Source: Wurfbainia villosa (lineage: Eukaryota > Streptophyta > Magnoliopsida > Zingiberales > Zingiberaceae). From it: a stretch of 64,000 nucleotides of DNA. Position 1 is the first letter of the stretch. Each line of letters begins with the position of its first letter. The notes beneath the pieces were generated by a model. The model worked only from the letters and a program-made list of their open reading frames with translations, searched no databases and had not been told where the DNA came from. The stretch covers positions 116,276,377 through 116,340,376 of the forward strand of contig CM045992.1 of the NCBI GenBank assembly GCA_025175895.1. Direction: 5' to 3'. The translations under genes were made by a program, and so were the position numbers. This document shows positions 44,147 through 57,387 of this stretch, piece after piece.

Positions 44147-46058
44147 ATGGGTTTAGGGTGTGCCAACCTTGATTGGATGGGTAGTTAACTCAACCATGGT
44201 AAAGGTGGCATTTTAGGTTATTTTCAAGGTTATGGATACCTTGGAAATATGTGTGATTTTGATCCTAAAAGATTTTAGGATGTGCCAATGTATTTTTGGA
44301 ATTATGAAAAATCAATTAAATTGGCACGAGTTAGGTTTAGAGGTTAGTGTGTCATCTTGGGTTTTTGGCATACTAGGGAGAAAAGTAGAAATATGGCAAA
44401 ATATAATTAATTATATGAAAAGGCAACTAATATTAAATTTTAGGTATTATTATATCTATATATTTTATATGTCATGCTTTGTTTGCCATATGCCATGTCA
44501 TGACATCATGCCTATTTTTATCATTTATATATCATGATTATGTTTAGGAATTAGGATTGAATGTCATGAGTTTAAGCTTTATATCATATGCCATGACATC
44601 ATTATCATTGGCCATATTTTTATTTTTCTATCATTATGCCATGATCACTTCATGCATTAATTTGATTGAAAATTGAATTAAGGACAATTGGCATGACTTG
44701 AAGTCCCATGTATAAGGGAATCAAGTAGGGTTGCCTTAGAAAATGCATGAAACCCTAGATTAAATGAACCAAAACTCATATCTCACATTAAATTGACATG
44801 TATGTGTATTTATACACCCTAGATACATGTGAGATGCTAGGATATGAGTTAGGTTCAAGGTGTATAGTTTTTGTATCTAGATGAAGTCAAACTCATCTTT
44901 AACTAACAATGTGGATCATTGGGAAAGCTTGTGTACAAATCATGTACATTGAGCCCAAGGAACATGATCCAATATAGGTTTTCAAAATCATTTTAAAATC
45001 CATTTAGAAAACCTTGGTGAAGCCTATCTTTTGATAGCAATCACCATTGATGAGATTGATACAAAGTGAGCTAAAACATTGAAGTTTTTCTTCACTTTTG
45101 AATTTTGTATCAATTTCAATATTTTATGGGTAAAATAATTTTCAAATATTTTTCACCCATTGTATTGACTATAAGTAATATACGTATCAAATTTCGTGAT
45201 TTTTTGATATACGTAGAATTACTTATGATTTTTTAAAATTCAATTCTGATAGCTGAAATTCGAGAATTTATTATCGATCATTGCCAATTGATGGCGATCG
45301 GATCGATGTAAGTGATGATCGATTACTGTAAGTAGTCGACTGCCAAGATGATTTCGGGAAAAACAAGGTTGTTTAGCCCATTTTCAGCCATGGTAAAGGT
45401 CCCTAACCACTCCTAACCTAACCCTAGGATATGCTTTGGGAAGCATTATAAAGGGTGAAAATCCATTGGATATGAATTTGGAGAGGTGTTAGGTCAAAGT
45501 ATCAAATTTAAGGGTGGAAGAGTTCATGTTTGAACTTTGAACCTTAATTTAGATGGTTTAGAGTTCCTATTGGCTTAGGGACTTTCCAAGGACATTGTTG
45601 GTGCAATGGTCAAGGGGGAGCAAGCCTTTAGGGTGAAGTATCCATCATGGGATGATGGATGTGTTTTCTCTTCTTGAAGGGGGAGAAGTTATTGGGAGAG
45701 TTTCATCAATTGGGAAAATTGATGGGATTTTGATACCCAATTTGGAAATTGGGAGAGTGAATAGGATTGCCTCTCTTGAGTGATATGGGACTTATCACTA
45801 GGAAGATGGAAGGCATCCTAGGTATTTTTGGACCAAGGGAGAGATTGTAAGATCTCATTGGGACATGAGACATTGACCTCTTTTGAGAAATAACCTTTTT
45901 GATGTTAGTCAAAAAGGGGGAGAATATTTAGGGAAGAATATTTTGGAGAAGGTTAAATTACCAATTTGGGATAATTGGTAAGGAGTTTTTGAGTTAGATG
46001 GTCTAACTCAAATGGTTTGTTTTGTTTGGTTTTTGTCAAACATCAAAAAGGGGGAGAT
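44147..46058 (+). other. non-coding internal region, unit 2
   Basis: Same layout as 38914-40892, without coding capacity. The GTCGAC cluster at 45250-45345 has mostly become GATCGAT-like. A polypurine AAAAAGGGGGAGAT precedes LTR3. Confidence 0.8.
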
Positions 46059-47574
46059 TGTTGTGCAATCGGCCCAGGTCACGATTGACCAGGACTCGAG
46101 CTTGGCTCGAGAGATGTTTTGATGTTAGACAAAAACATATGGCAATGTAATTGTCATGGTAAAGTCCAAGTCATGGGTACTTGGCATGGAAAGTCCAAGT
46201 GGGACACTTGGCATTTGGGAAAGTCCAAGCATGGGTCTTGGCAAGGTAAAGTCCAAGTCATGGGTACTTGGCATGGAAAGTCCAAGTGGGACACTTGGCA
46301 ATTTGAGAAAGTCCAAGTCTTGAGTACTTGGCACAATGGAAAGTCCAAGCATGGGTCTTGGCATGGAAAGTCCAACATGGGTTGGCAAGGGAAAGTCCAT
46401 GCTTGAGTCTTGGCATTTTAGAAGTCCAAGGGGTTTAATATTGGCAGCGTAAAGTCCAAGGGTGGAGTCTTGGCAGCATAAGTTTAATGGTTGGCGGCGT
46501 AAAGTCAAAGCGGAGGCTTGGCGGCGTATGTCCAATGTGCCTTGGCGGTGTAGACACCGTTAGCATGACATAGCCGATGGAAGCACCTGAAGGCTAGTGC
46601 GATGGATGAACAAGTCATGGATGACTTGGAGAGATCCGAGAGGCGTAAGGCTGATGGAGGTGGCTAGAAGGCTTAGGTCTAGGCTAAGGGTGGTCTAGCA
46701 AGTATGTGAACACTATACTTGGGTTAAAACCTCATCTTTGAGGTTGGCAGTCGACTGGCATTATGCCCGATTCGACTCTGAGTCGACTTGAGTTCATTGT
46801 CGGCAGAAATTTGAAAGTGTCGAGCGATAGCTCATTAAATGTGATCATTGTTAGGTGATCGATCATTGTCATGGACCGCGGATCGGATCGATGGTTGACC
46901 CACGAGCAGAGCGCTCCGTAGCCGTAGGCGATCGGTACGAGCGTTAGCGATCGGCCAATGTTGGCAGTCGACTACCAAGAGTCCCGTTTGAACTTGTCCA
47001 ATGTGGATTGAGCCGTTGTCTCACAGCTACAGTGTTGGCAGTCGACTGTCAGGCAGAAATCCAGCCCGATGCAAGATAAAAAGGGGTGCTCATGGAGGAT
47101 TTCATCATCAGTTCTTTGGGAGCTTTGGTGAGGCGATTTGAAGGCGATTTGCAGGTGCATTTCAGGGTCCTTCAAGCTCATCCCAGCAACCGACAAACAA
47201 GCGCTCAAAACCCTAGTTTGTAAAGTGTTCTTTTCATTTTCACTTGTATTTTCTTGTTTACTTTGTATTACTTGTTGTAATTCATTGTACGAGGTTTCTC
47301 CACCTCCGACTTGTTGTCGAGAAGGAGTTTATTGCTTAGTGGTGTTTGTAGCATCGCTAGGGTTCGTACGAACCCAATCCGTGGAGTAGGAACCGTTCGG
47401 TTCCGAACCACGTTATATCTTTGTGTTCGTGGTTGTTTCATTTTGTTATTGCTTTTGTTATTACTATTCCGCTGCGCATAACGAGTTTTGTAGAGACGAT
47501 CACGAATGATTTCCATCAACGAACGGTCACAACGCTATTCACCCCCCCCCTCTAGCGGCCTCAAATATCCTACA
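46059..47574 (+). repeat. array LTR3
   Basis: 1516 bp; starts TGTTGTGCAATCGG with one G lost in the terminus. The region 46790-46970 is heavily diverged from other LTRs at the GTCGAC cluster while its flanks remain nearly identical. Confidence 0.92.
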
Positions 47575-47641
47575 ATTGGTATTATAGCCCGGGGCTCTTC
47601 TACGGATTAACAACCCGGAGTCAAGTCGCTAGAGGAACAAG

Positions 47642-48064
47642 ATGGAATTCAAGGAGAGATTGGGTGACGACATCAACGTTCCGCCTTCCTTCGACCATGA
47701 AGATTTCGCGTATTGGAAAGGTAGAATGATGCATTTTCTAATGTGTGATTTTGATAATTGGATTAGTGTCTTAGTAGGTTTTGACACTTCAAAAGACGAA
47801 GAAGGAAGAAAAATCAAGAAGAAGAATTTGAGTCAAGAACAACTCCGATACTATAACATTAACAATAAGGTAATGGGTATTTTGCTTAATATAATCCCTA
47901 ATGATATTTTGATCAAGATAAGGGACTGTAAAGACGTCAAGGAGGTATGGAACAAATTGGAAAAATTCCATGAAGAGCCTCACTCAATCCAAGAAGATGA
48001 GGAGGATGAGGAAGAGAGCTCATCCTCACAAGAAAGTGAGTATTCGAAGGTCGAGGAGTGTTCG
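47642..48064 (+). pseudogene. truncated gag of unit 3, first copy
   Basis: 141 codons of the gag core and linker start, ending at GAGTGTTCGAC. The sequence then switches directly into the middle of an LTR (CTGTCAGGCG). The predicted fusion adds about 28 nonsense residues before a stop. The nearest relative by the FDHEDF residue pattern is unit 2. Confidence 0.9.
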
Positions 48065-48594
48065 ACTGTCAGGCGAAAATCCAGCCCGATGCAAGATAAA
48101 AAGGGGAGCTCGTGGAGGATTTCATCATCAGTTCTTTGGGAGCTTTGGTGAGGCGATTTGAAGGCGATTTGCAGGTGCATTTCAGGGTCCTTCAAGCTCA
48201 TCCAAGCAACCAACAAACAAGCGCTCAAAACCCTAGTTTGTAAAGTGTTCTTTACATTTTCACTTGTATTTTCTTGTTTACTTTGTATTACTTATTATAA
48301 TTCATTGTACGAGGTTTCTCCACCTCCGACTTGTTGTCGAGAAGGAGTTTATTGCTTAGTGGTGTTTGTAGCATCGCTAGGGTTCGTACGAACCCAATCC
48401 GTGGAGTAGGAACCGTTCGGTTCTGAACCACGTTATATCTTTGTGTTCGTGGTTGTTTCATTTCGTTATTGCTTTTGTTATTACTATTCCACTGCGCATA
48501 ACGAGTTTTGTAGAGACGATCACGAACGATTTCCATCAACGAACGGTCACAACGCTTTTCACCCCCCCCCTCTAGCGGCCTCAAATATCCTACA
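48065..48594 (+). repeat. partial LTR inside unit 3
   Basis: The last 530 bp of an LTR (from TGTCAGGCGAAAATCC through TATCCTACA), joined at TCGAC to the truncated gag. It lacks the U3 palindromes but keeps the GATAAAAAGG TATA-like box near 48094. Confidence 0.9.
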
Positions 48595-48661
48595 ATTGGT
48601 ATTAGAGCCCGGGGCTCTTCTACGGATTAACAACCCGGAGTCAAGACGCTAGAGGAACAAG

Positions 48662-50265
48662 ATGGAATTCAAGGAGAGATTGGGTGACGACATCAACGTT
48701 CCGCCTTCCTTCGTCCACGAAGATTTCGCGTATTGGAAAGGTAGAATGATGCATTTTCTAATGTGTGATTTTGATAATTGGATTAGTGTCTTAGTAGGTT
48801 TTGACACTTCAAAAGACGAAGAAGGAAGAAAAATCAAGAAGAAGAATTGGAGTCAAGAACAACTCCGATACTATAACATCAACAATAAGGTAATGGGTAT
48901 TTTGCTTAATATAATCCCTAATGATATTTTGATCAAGATAAGGGATTGTAAAGATGCCAAGGAGGTATGGAACAAATTGGAAAAATTCCATGAAGAGCCT
49001 CACTCAATCCAAGAAGATGAGGAGGATGAGGAAGAGAACTCATCCTCACAAGAAAGTGAGGATTCGAAGGTCGAGGAGTGTTCGACATCCGAGGAGGAAG
49101 AAGTGGTGGAAGAGGTAGAATTAGAAGAAACCTCAACCTCTAGGATTGAGGGGGAGGGGATTAGAACATCTACACCGGAGCAACCCCAAGAAGAGCCTTC
49201 CACATCCGGTCAAGATGAAGAAGCTCCAATTCCGGCACCTTCCACCACCACCCTAGGTAACTCAAACATATCAATTAATAATAAAACGCATATAATATGT
49301 TTTGAGTGTAGGGAGCAAGGACACTACAAGAGTAAGTGTCCTAAACGGATCAAGAAAGCTCCACCAGTTCCAAAAGTCAAAGAAGCCGATTCCCCAACAA
49401 CTAAAAGCAAGTAGCAAGTAATTTGCTTCAAATGCCGACAACCGGGACATTACCGGAATCAATGTCCGAAGGGGGAAAAGAAGAGACCAAATGGAGCATC
49501 ACAAGTAGGGGGAGCCACAAAGGCAAACCCTAAGGTATATTTTAATAATGCTTCTTCTTTAGTTAATAGACAAAAGCATGCTAGGAATTTTAATTCTCTT
49601 GCAATTTATGAAAAGCATGCTAATAGAAATAAATACTTGTGTTTAGGAGCTAAAAGTGTCCACTTAGGAAATAAGGAGAAATTTGGGATTAATGTCCCTA
49701 AAAATACTTTACCTAGGGAATCTATCAAGAAAATACAAGAGCACCTAGGTTTTAATCCAAAATGGACTTGGCATATACCTAGGATGTCCCATGTCCAAGA
49801 ACATAATCAAAAATCAATTGGGCAATTAGAATTAAAAAACCAAGCCTTGAGGTCAAGGCTTGAGAAATTGGAAAATACCTCAAGAATATACAAAATCAAA
49901 TGCAAGGGTCAAATGGTCAAAGTCAAGGGTCAAAACCTCAAAGTCAACATCTAGGACCCAAGAAACAAAAGTCAACCAAGGGCAAGAATGGTTTGGGTCA
50001 CAAACCTAAGCCTAAGGTGGCTTACCATAGTGTTCCATTTGATTATGGAACACAAGCTAGGTCTAGGAAGACCAAGGTCAATAGGGAAGTCATCCCTAAG
50101 GTTGACCAAAGGTTGTGCCTAGTGGCTAGGGTTTCTAGGAAACCTAGGGTGGCCACTAAGAAGGTTGCAAGGGGAGTTACCCCTAGAGTCAACCTAGGTA
50201 AGACCCAAATGACCAAGGCCAACAAGCCTAGGAGGGTCATTAGGAGGGTATCTAGTTATCCCTAA
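48662..50265 (+). pseudogene. gag of TR-GAG unit 3, second copy
   Basis: 250 open codons to the same TAG (49412-49414) as unit 2, then the second knuckle in frame, the same 1-nt loss near 49875, and the 5-nt deletion near 50250 shared with units 1 and 4. FVHEDF at the N-terminus is shared only with unit 4. Gag core and both knuckle sequences are present, but the product would lack the second knuckle. Confidence 0.9.
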
Positions 50266-52254
50266 GGAATACCTAATTAACCCTAGGAGTTCAAATAGGT
50301 TTTGGGTTCCTAAGAGCGTGATTGACTCACGCTAAATGGGGTTAGGGTGTGCCAACCTTAATTGGATGGGTAGTTAACTCAACCATGGTAAAGGTGGCAT
50401 TTTAGGTTATTTTCAAGGTTATGGATACCTTGGAAATATGTGTGATTTTGATCCTAAAAGATTTTAGGATGTGCCAATGTATTTTTGGAATTATGAAAAA
50501 TCAATTAAATTGGCACGAGTTAGGTTTAGAGGTTAGTGTGTCATCTTGGGTTTTTGGCATACTAGGGAGAAAAGTAGAAATATGGCAAAATATAATTAAT
50601 TATATGAAAAGGCAACTAATATTAAATTTTAGGTATTATTATATCTATATATTTTATATGTCATGCTTTGTTTGTCATGTGTCATATCATGACATCATGC
50701 CTATTTTTATCATTTATATATCATGATTATGTTAAGGAATTAGGATTGAATGTCATGAGTTTAAGCTTTATATCATATGCCATGACATCATGATCATTGG
50801 CCATGTTTTTATTTTGCTATCATTATGCCATGATCACTTCATGCATTAATTTGATTGAAAATTGAATTAAGGACAATTGACATGACTTGAAGTCCCATGT
50901 ATAAGGGAATCAAGTAGGGTTGCCTTAGAAAATGCATGAAACCCTAGATTAAATGAACCAAAACCCACATCTCACATTAAATTGACATGTATGTGTATTT
51001 ATACACCCTAGATACATGTGAGATGCTAGGATATGAGTTAGGTTCAAGGTGCATAGTTTTTGTATCTAGATGAACTCAAACTCATCTTTAACCAACAATG
51101 TGGATCATTGGGAAAGCTTGTGTACAAATCATGTACATTGAGTCCAAGGAACATGATCCAATATAGGTTTTTCAAAATCATTTTAAAATCCATTTAGAAT
51201 ACCTTGGTGAAGCCTATCTTTTGATAGCAATCACCATTGATGAGATTGATACAAAGTGAGCTAAAACATTGAAGTTTTTCTTCACTTTTGAATTTTGTAT
51301 CAATTTTGATATTTTATGGGTAAAATAATTTTCAAATATTTTTCACCCATTGTATTGACTATAAGTAATATACGTATCAAATTTCATGATTTTTCGATAT
51401 ACGTAGAATTACTTATGATTTTTTAAAATTCAATTCTGATAGTTAAAATTCGAGAATTTCAGTTATCAGTCGACTGCCACTTGATGGCAGTCGACTGATG
51501 TGAGTGGCAGTCGACTGATTACTGTAAGTAGTCGACTGCTAAGATGATTTCGGGAAAAACAAGGTTGTTTAGCCCATTTTCAGCCATGGTAAAGGTCCCT
51601 AACCACTCCTAACTTAACCCTAGGATATGCTTTGGGAAGCATTATAAAGGGTGAAAATCCATTGGATATGGATTTGGAGAGGTGTTAGGTCAAAGTATCA
51701 AATTTAAGGGTGGAAGAGTTCATGTTTGAACTTTGAACCTTAATTTTGATGGTTTAGAGTTCCTATTGGCTTAGGGACTTCCCAAGGACATTGTTGGTGC
51801 AATGGTCAAGGGGGAGCAAGCCTTTAGGGTGAGGTATCCATCATGGGATGATGGATGTGTTTTCTCTTCTTGAAGGGGGAGAAGTTATTGGGAGAGTATC
51901 ATCAATTGGGAAAATTGATGGGATTTTGATACCCAATTTGGAAATTGGGAGAGTGAATAGGATTGCCTCTCTTGAGTGATATGGGACTTATCACTAGGAA
52001 GATGAAAGGCATCCTAGGTATTTTTGGACCAAGGGGGAGATTGTAAGATCTCATTGGGACATGAGACATTGACCTCTTTTGAGAAATAACCTTTTTGATG
52101 TTAGTCAAAAACGAGGAGAATATTTGGGGAAGAATATTTTGGAGAAGGTTAAATTACCAATTTGGGATAATTGGTAAGGAGTTTTTGAGTTAGATGGTCT
52201 AACTCAAATCGTTTGTTTTGTTTGGTTTTTGTCAAACATCAAAAAGGGGGAGAT
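50266..52254 (+). other. non-coding internal region, unit 3
   Basis: As in unit 1. Here the GTCGAC cluster (51466-51545) is well preserved with four CAGTCGACTG-type motifs, unlike units 1, 2 and 4. Ends in AAAAAGGGGGAGAT. Confidence 0.8.
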
Positions 52255-53739
52255 TGTTGGTGCAATCGGCCCAGGTCACGATTGACCAGGACTCGAGCTT
52301 GGCTCGAGAGATGTTTTGATGTTAGACAAAAACATATGGCAATGTAATTGTCATGGTAAAGTCCAAGTCATGGGTACTTGGCATGGAAAGTCCAAGTGGG
52401 ACACTTGGCATTTGGGAAAGTCCAAGCATGGGTCTTGGCAAGGTAAAGTCCAAGTCATGGGTACTTGGCATGGAAAGTCCAAGTGGGACACTTGGCAATT
52501 TGAGAAAGTCCAAGTCTTGAGTACTTGGCACAATGGAAAGTCCAAGCATGGGTCTTGGCATGGAAAGTCCAACATGGGTTGGCAAGGGAAAGTCCATGCT
52601 TGAGTATTGGCATTTAAGAAGTCCAAGGGGTTTAATATTGGCAGCGTAAAGTCCAAGGGTGGAGTCTTGGCAGCATAAGTTTAATGGTTGGCGGCGTAAA
52701 GTCCAAGCGGAGGCTTGGCGGCGTATGTCCAATGTGCCTTGGCGGTGTAGACACCGTTAGCATGACATAGCCGATGGAAGCACCTGAAGGCTAGCGCGAT
52801 GGATGAACAAGTCATGGATGACTTGGAGGGATCCGAGAGGCGTAAGGCTGATGGAGGTGGCTAGAAGGCTTAGGTCTATGCTAAGGGTGGTCTAGCAAGT
52901 ATGGGAACACTATACTTGGGTTAAAACCTCATCTTTGAGGTTGGCAGTCGACTGGTATTATGCCCGATTCGACTGTGAGTCGACTTGAGTTATTTTGGCT
53001 TGGTGAAAGTGTGCAAGCGATCATTGCTCGTTAGTAGCGATCATTGCTGCCGATCGATCGGCATGTCAGACGATGATCGGTGATGGTTCGCCACGAGCCG
53101 AAGCGCTCCGTAGCCGATCGGCGTCGGCTACGGGCACGGCTACGATCGCCAAGAGTCCCGTTTGAACTTGTCCAATGTGGATTGAGCCGTTGTCTCACAG
53201 CTACAGTGTTGGCAGTCGACTGTCAGGCGAAAATCCATCCCGATGCAAGATAAAAAGGGGAGCTCGTGGAGGATTTCATCATCAGTTCTTTGGGAGCTTT
53301 GGTGAGGCGATTTGCAGGTGCATTTCAGGGTCCTTCAATCTCATCCAAGCAACCAACAAACAAGCGCTCAAAACCCTAGTTTGTAAAGTGTTCTTTACAT
53401 TTTCACTTGTATTTTCTTGTTTACTTTGTATTACTTATTATAATTCATTGTACGAGGTTTCTCCACCTCCGACTTGTTGTCGAGAAGGAGTTTATTGCTT
53501 AGTGGTGTTTGTAGCATCGCTAGGGTTCGTACGAACCCAATCCGTGGAGTAAGAACCGTTCGGTTCTGAACCACGTTATATCTTTGTGTTCGTGGTTGTT
53601 TCATTTCGTTATTGCTTTTGTTATTACTATTCCACTGCGCATAACGAGTTTTGTAGAGACGATCACGAACGATTTCCATCAATGAACGATCACAACGCTT
53701 TTCACCCCCCCCCCCTCTAGCGGCCTCAAATATCCTACA
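52255..53739 (+). repeat. array LTR4
   Basis: 1485 bp, TGTTGGTGCAATCGG...TATCCTACA. The block 52985-53150 is strongly rearranged at the GTCGAC cluster (CGATCATTG and CGATCG in place of CAGTCGACTG). Confidence 0.92.
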
Positions 53740-53806
53740 ATTGGTATTAGAGCCCGGGGCTCTTCTACGGATTAACAACCCGGAGTCAAGACGCTAGAGG
53801 AACAAG

Positions 53807-55410
53807 ATGGAATTCAAGGAGAGATTGGGTGACGACATCAACGTTCCGCCTTCCTTCGTCCACGAAGATTTCGCGTATTGGAAAGGTAGAATGATGCATT
53901 TTCTAATGTGTGATTTTGATAATTGGATTAGTGTCTTAGTAGGTTTTGACACTTCAAAAGACGAAGAAGGAAGAAAAATCAAGAAGAAGAATTGGAGTCA
54001 AGAACAACTCCGATACTATAACATCAACAATAAGGTAATGGGTATTTTGCTTAATATAATCCCTAATGATATTTTGATCAAGATAAGGGATTGTAAAGAC
54101 GCCAAGGAGGTATGGAACAAATTGGAAAAATTCCATGAAGAGCCTCACTCAATCCAAGAAGATGAGGAGGATGAGGAAGAGAACTCATCCTCACAAGAAA
54201 GTGAGGATTCGAAGGTCGAGGAGTGTTCGACATCCGAGGAGGAAGAAGTGGTGGAAGAGGTAGAATTAGAAGAAACCTCAACCTCTAGGATTGAGGGGGA
54301 GGGGATTAGAACATCTACACCGGAGCAACCCCAAGAAGAGCCTTCCACATCCGGTCAAGATGAAGAAGCTCCAATTCCGGCACCTTCCACCACCACCCTA
54401 GGTAACTCAAACATATCAATTAATAATAAAACGCATATAATATGTTTTGAGTGTAGGGAGCAAGGACACTACAAGAGTAAGTGTCCTAAACGGATCAAGA
54501 AAGCTCCACCAGTTCCAAAAGTCAAAGAAGCCGATTCCCCAACAACTAAAAGCAAGTAGCAAGTCATTTGCTTCAAATGCCGACAACCGGGACATTACCG
54601 GAATCAATGTCCGAAGGGGGAAAAGAAGAGACCAAATGGAGCATCACAAGTAGGGGGAGCCACAAAGGCAAACCCTAAGGTATATTTTAATAATGCTTCT
54701 TCTTTAGTTAATAGACAAAAGCATGCTAGGAATTTTAATTCTCTTGCAATTTATGAAAAGCATGCTAATAGAAATAAATACTTGTGTTTAGGAGCTAAAA
54801 GTGTCCACTTAGGAAATAAGGAGAAATTTGGGACTAATGTCCCTAAAAATACCTTACCTAGGGAATCTATCAAGAAAATACAAGAGCACCTAGGTTTTAA
54901 CCCAAAATGGACTAGGCATATACCTAGGATGTCCCATGTCCAAGAACATAATCAAAAATCAATTGGGCAATTAGAATTAAAAAACCAAGCCTTGAGGTCA
55001 AGGCTTGAGAAATTGGAAAATACCTCAAGATTATGCAAAATCAAATGCAAGGGTCAAATGGTCAAAGTCAAGGGTCAAAACCTCAAAGTCAACATCTAGG
55101 ACCCAAGAAACAAAAGTCAACCAAGGGCAAGAATGGTTTGGGTCACAAACCTAAGCCTAAGGTGGCTTACCATAGTGTTCCATTTGATTATGGAACACAA
55201 GCTAGGTCTAGGAAGACCAAGGTCAATAGGGAAGTCATCCCTAAGGTTGACCAAAGGTTGTGCCTAGTGGCTAGGGTTTCTAGGAAACCTAGGGTGGCCA
55301 CTAAGAAGGTTGCAAGGGGAGTTACCCCTAGAGTCAACCTAGGTAAGACCCAAATGACCAAGGCCAACAAGCCTAGGAGGGTCATTAGGAGGGTATCTAG
55401 TTATCCCTAA
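53807..55410 (+). pseudogene. gag of TR-GAG unit 4
   Basis: Nearly identical to the second gag of unit 3: FVHEDF, TAG at 54557-54559, the 1-nt loss near 55020 and the 5-nt deletion near 55395. The open frame after the TAG (from 54560) includes the second CCHC knuckle, so readthrough of one stop would restore it only up to the frameshift. Confidence 0.9.
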
Positions 55411-57387
55411 GGAATACCTAATTAACCCTAGGAGTTCAAATAGGTTTTGGGTTCCTAAGAGCGTGATTGACTCACGCTAAATGGGGTTAGGGTGTGCCAA
55501 CCTTAATTGGATGGGTAGTTAACTCAACCATGGTAAAGGTGGCATTTTAGGTTATTTTCAAGGTTATGGATACCTTGGAAATATGTGTGATTTTGATCCT
55601 AAAAGATTTTAGGATGTGCCAATGTATTTTTGGAATTATGAAAAATCAATTAAATTGGCACGAGTTAGGTTTAGAGGTTAGTGTGTCATCTTGGGTTTTT
55701 GGCATACTAGGGAGAAAAGTAGAAATATGGCAAAATATAATTAATTATATGAAAAGGCAACTAATATTAAATTTTAGGTATTATTATATCTATATATTTT
55801 ATATGTCATGCTTTGTTTGTCATGTGTCATATCATGACATCATGCCTATTTTTATCATTTATATATCATGATTATGTTAAGGAATTAGGATTGAATGTCA
55901 TGAGTTTAAGCTTTATATCATATGCCATGACATCATGATCATTGGCCATGTTTTTATTTTGCTATCATTATGCCATGATCACTTCATGCATTAATTTGAT
56001 TGAAAATTGAATTAAGGACAATTGACATGACTTGAAGTCCCATGTATAAGGGAATCAAGTAGGGTTGCCTTAGAAAATGCATGAAACCCTAGATTAAATG
56101 AACCAAAACCCACATCTCACATTAAATTGACATGTATGTGTATTTATACACCCTATATACATGTGAGATGCTAGGATATGAGTTAGGTTCAAGGTGCATA
56201 GTTTTTGTATCTAGATGAACTCAAACTCATCTTTAACCAACAATGTGGATCATTGGGAAAGCTTGTGTACAAATCATGTACATTGAGCCCAAGGAACATG
56301 ATCCAATATAGGTTTTTCAAAATCATTTTAAAATCCATTTAGAATACCTTGGTGAAGCCTATCTTTTGATAGCAATCACCATTGATGAGATTGATACAAA
56401 GTGAGCTAAAACATTGAAGTTTTTCTTCACTTTTGAATTTTGTATCAATTTTGATATTTTATGGGTAAAATAATTTTCAAATATTTTTCACCCATTGTAT
56501 TGACTATAAGTAATATACGTATCAAATTTCATGATTTTTCGATATACGTAGAATTACTTATGATTTTTTAAAATTCAATTCTGATAGATAAAATTCGAGA
56601 ATTTGATCGATCGATTGCCACTTGATGGCGATCGATGAGTGGCAATGATCGACATCGTAAGTAGTCGACTGCTAAGATGATTTCGGGAAAAACAAGGTTG
56701 TTTAGCCCATTTTCAGCCATAGTAAAGGTCCCTAACCACTCCTAACTTAACCCTAGGATATGCTTTGGGAAGCATTATAAAGGGTGAAAATCCATTGGAT
56801 ATGGATTTGGAGAGGTGTTAGGTCAAAGTATCAAATTTAAGGGTGGAAGAGTTCATGTTTGAACTTTGAACCTTAATTTTGATGGTTTAGAGTTCCTATT
56901 GGCTTAGGGACTTCCCAAGGACATTGTTGGTGCAATGGTCAAGGGGGAGCAAGCCTTTAGGGCGAGGTATCCATCATGGGATGATGGATGTGTTTTCTCT
57001 TCTTGAAGGGGGAGAAGTTATTGGGAGAGTATCATCAATTGGGAAAATTGATGGGATTTTGATACCCAATTTGGAAATTGGGAGAGTGAATAGGATTGCC
57101 TCTCTTGAGTGATATGGGACTTATCACTAGGAAGATGAAAGGCATCCTAGGTATTTTTGGACCAAGGGGGAGATTGTAAGATCTCATTGGGACATGAGAC
57201 ATTGACCTCTTTTGAGAAATAACCTTTTTGATGTTAGTCAAAAAGGGGGAGAATATTTGGGGAAGAATATTTTGGAGAAGGTTAAATTACCAATTTGGGA
57301 TAATTGGTAAGGAGTTTTTGAGTTAGATGGTCTAACTCAAATGGTTTGTTTTGTTTGGTTTTTGTCAAACATCAAAAAGGGGGAGAT
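55411..57387 (+). other. non-coding internal region, unit 4
   Basis: Same layout as the other units, no pol motifs. The GTCGAC cluster at 56600-56670 is degraded to GATCGATCG-like sequence. Polypurine AAAAAGGGGGAGAT abuts LTR5. Confidence 0.8.
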
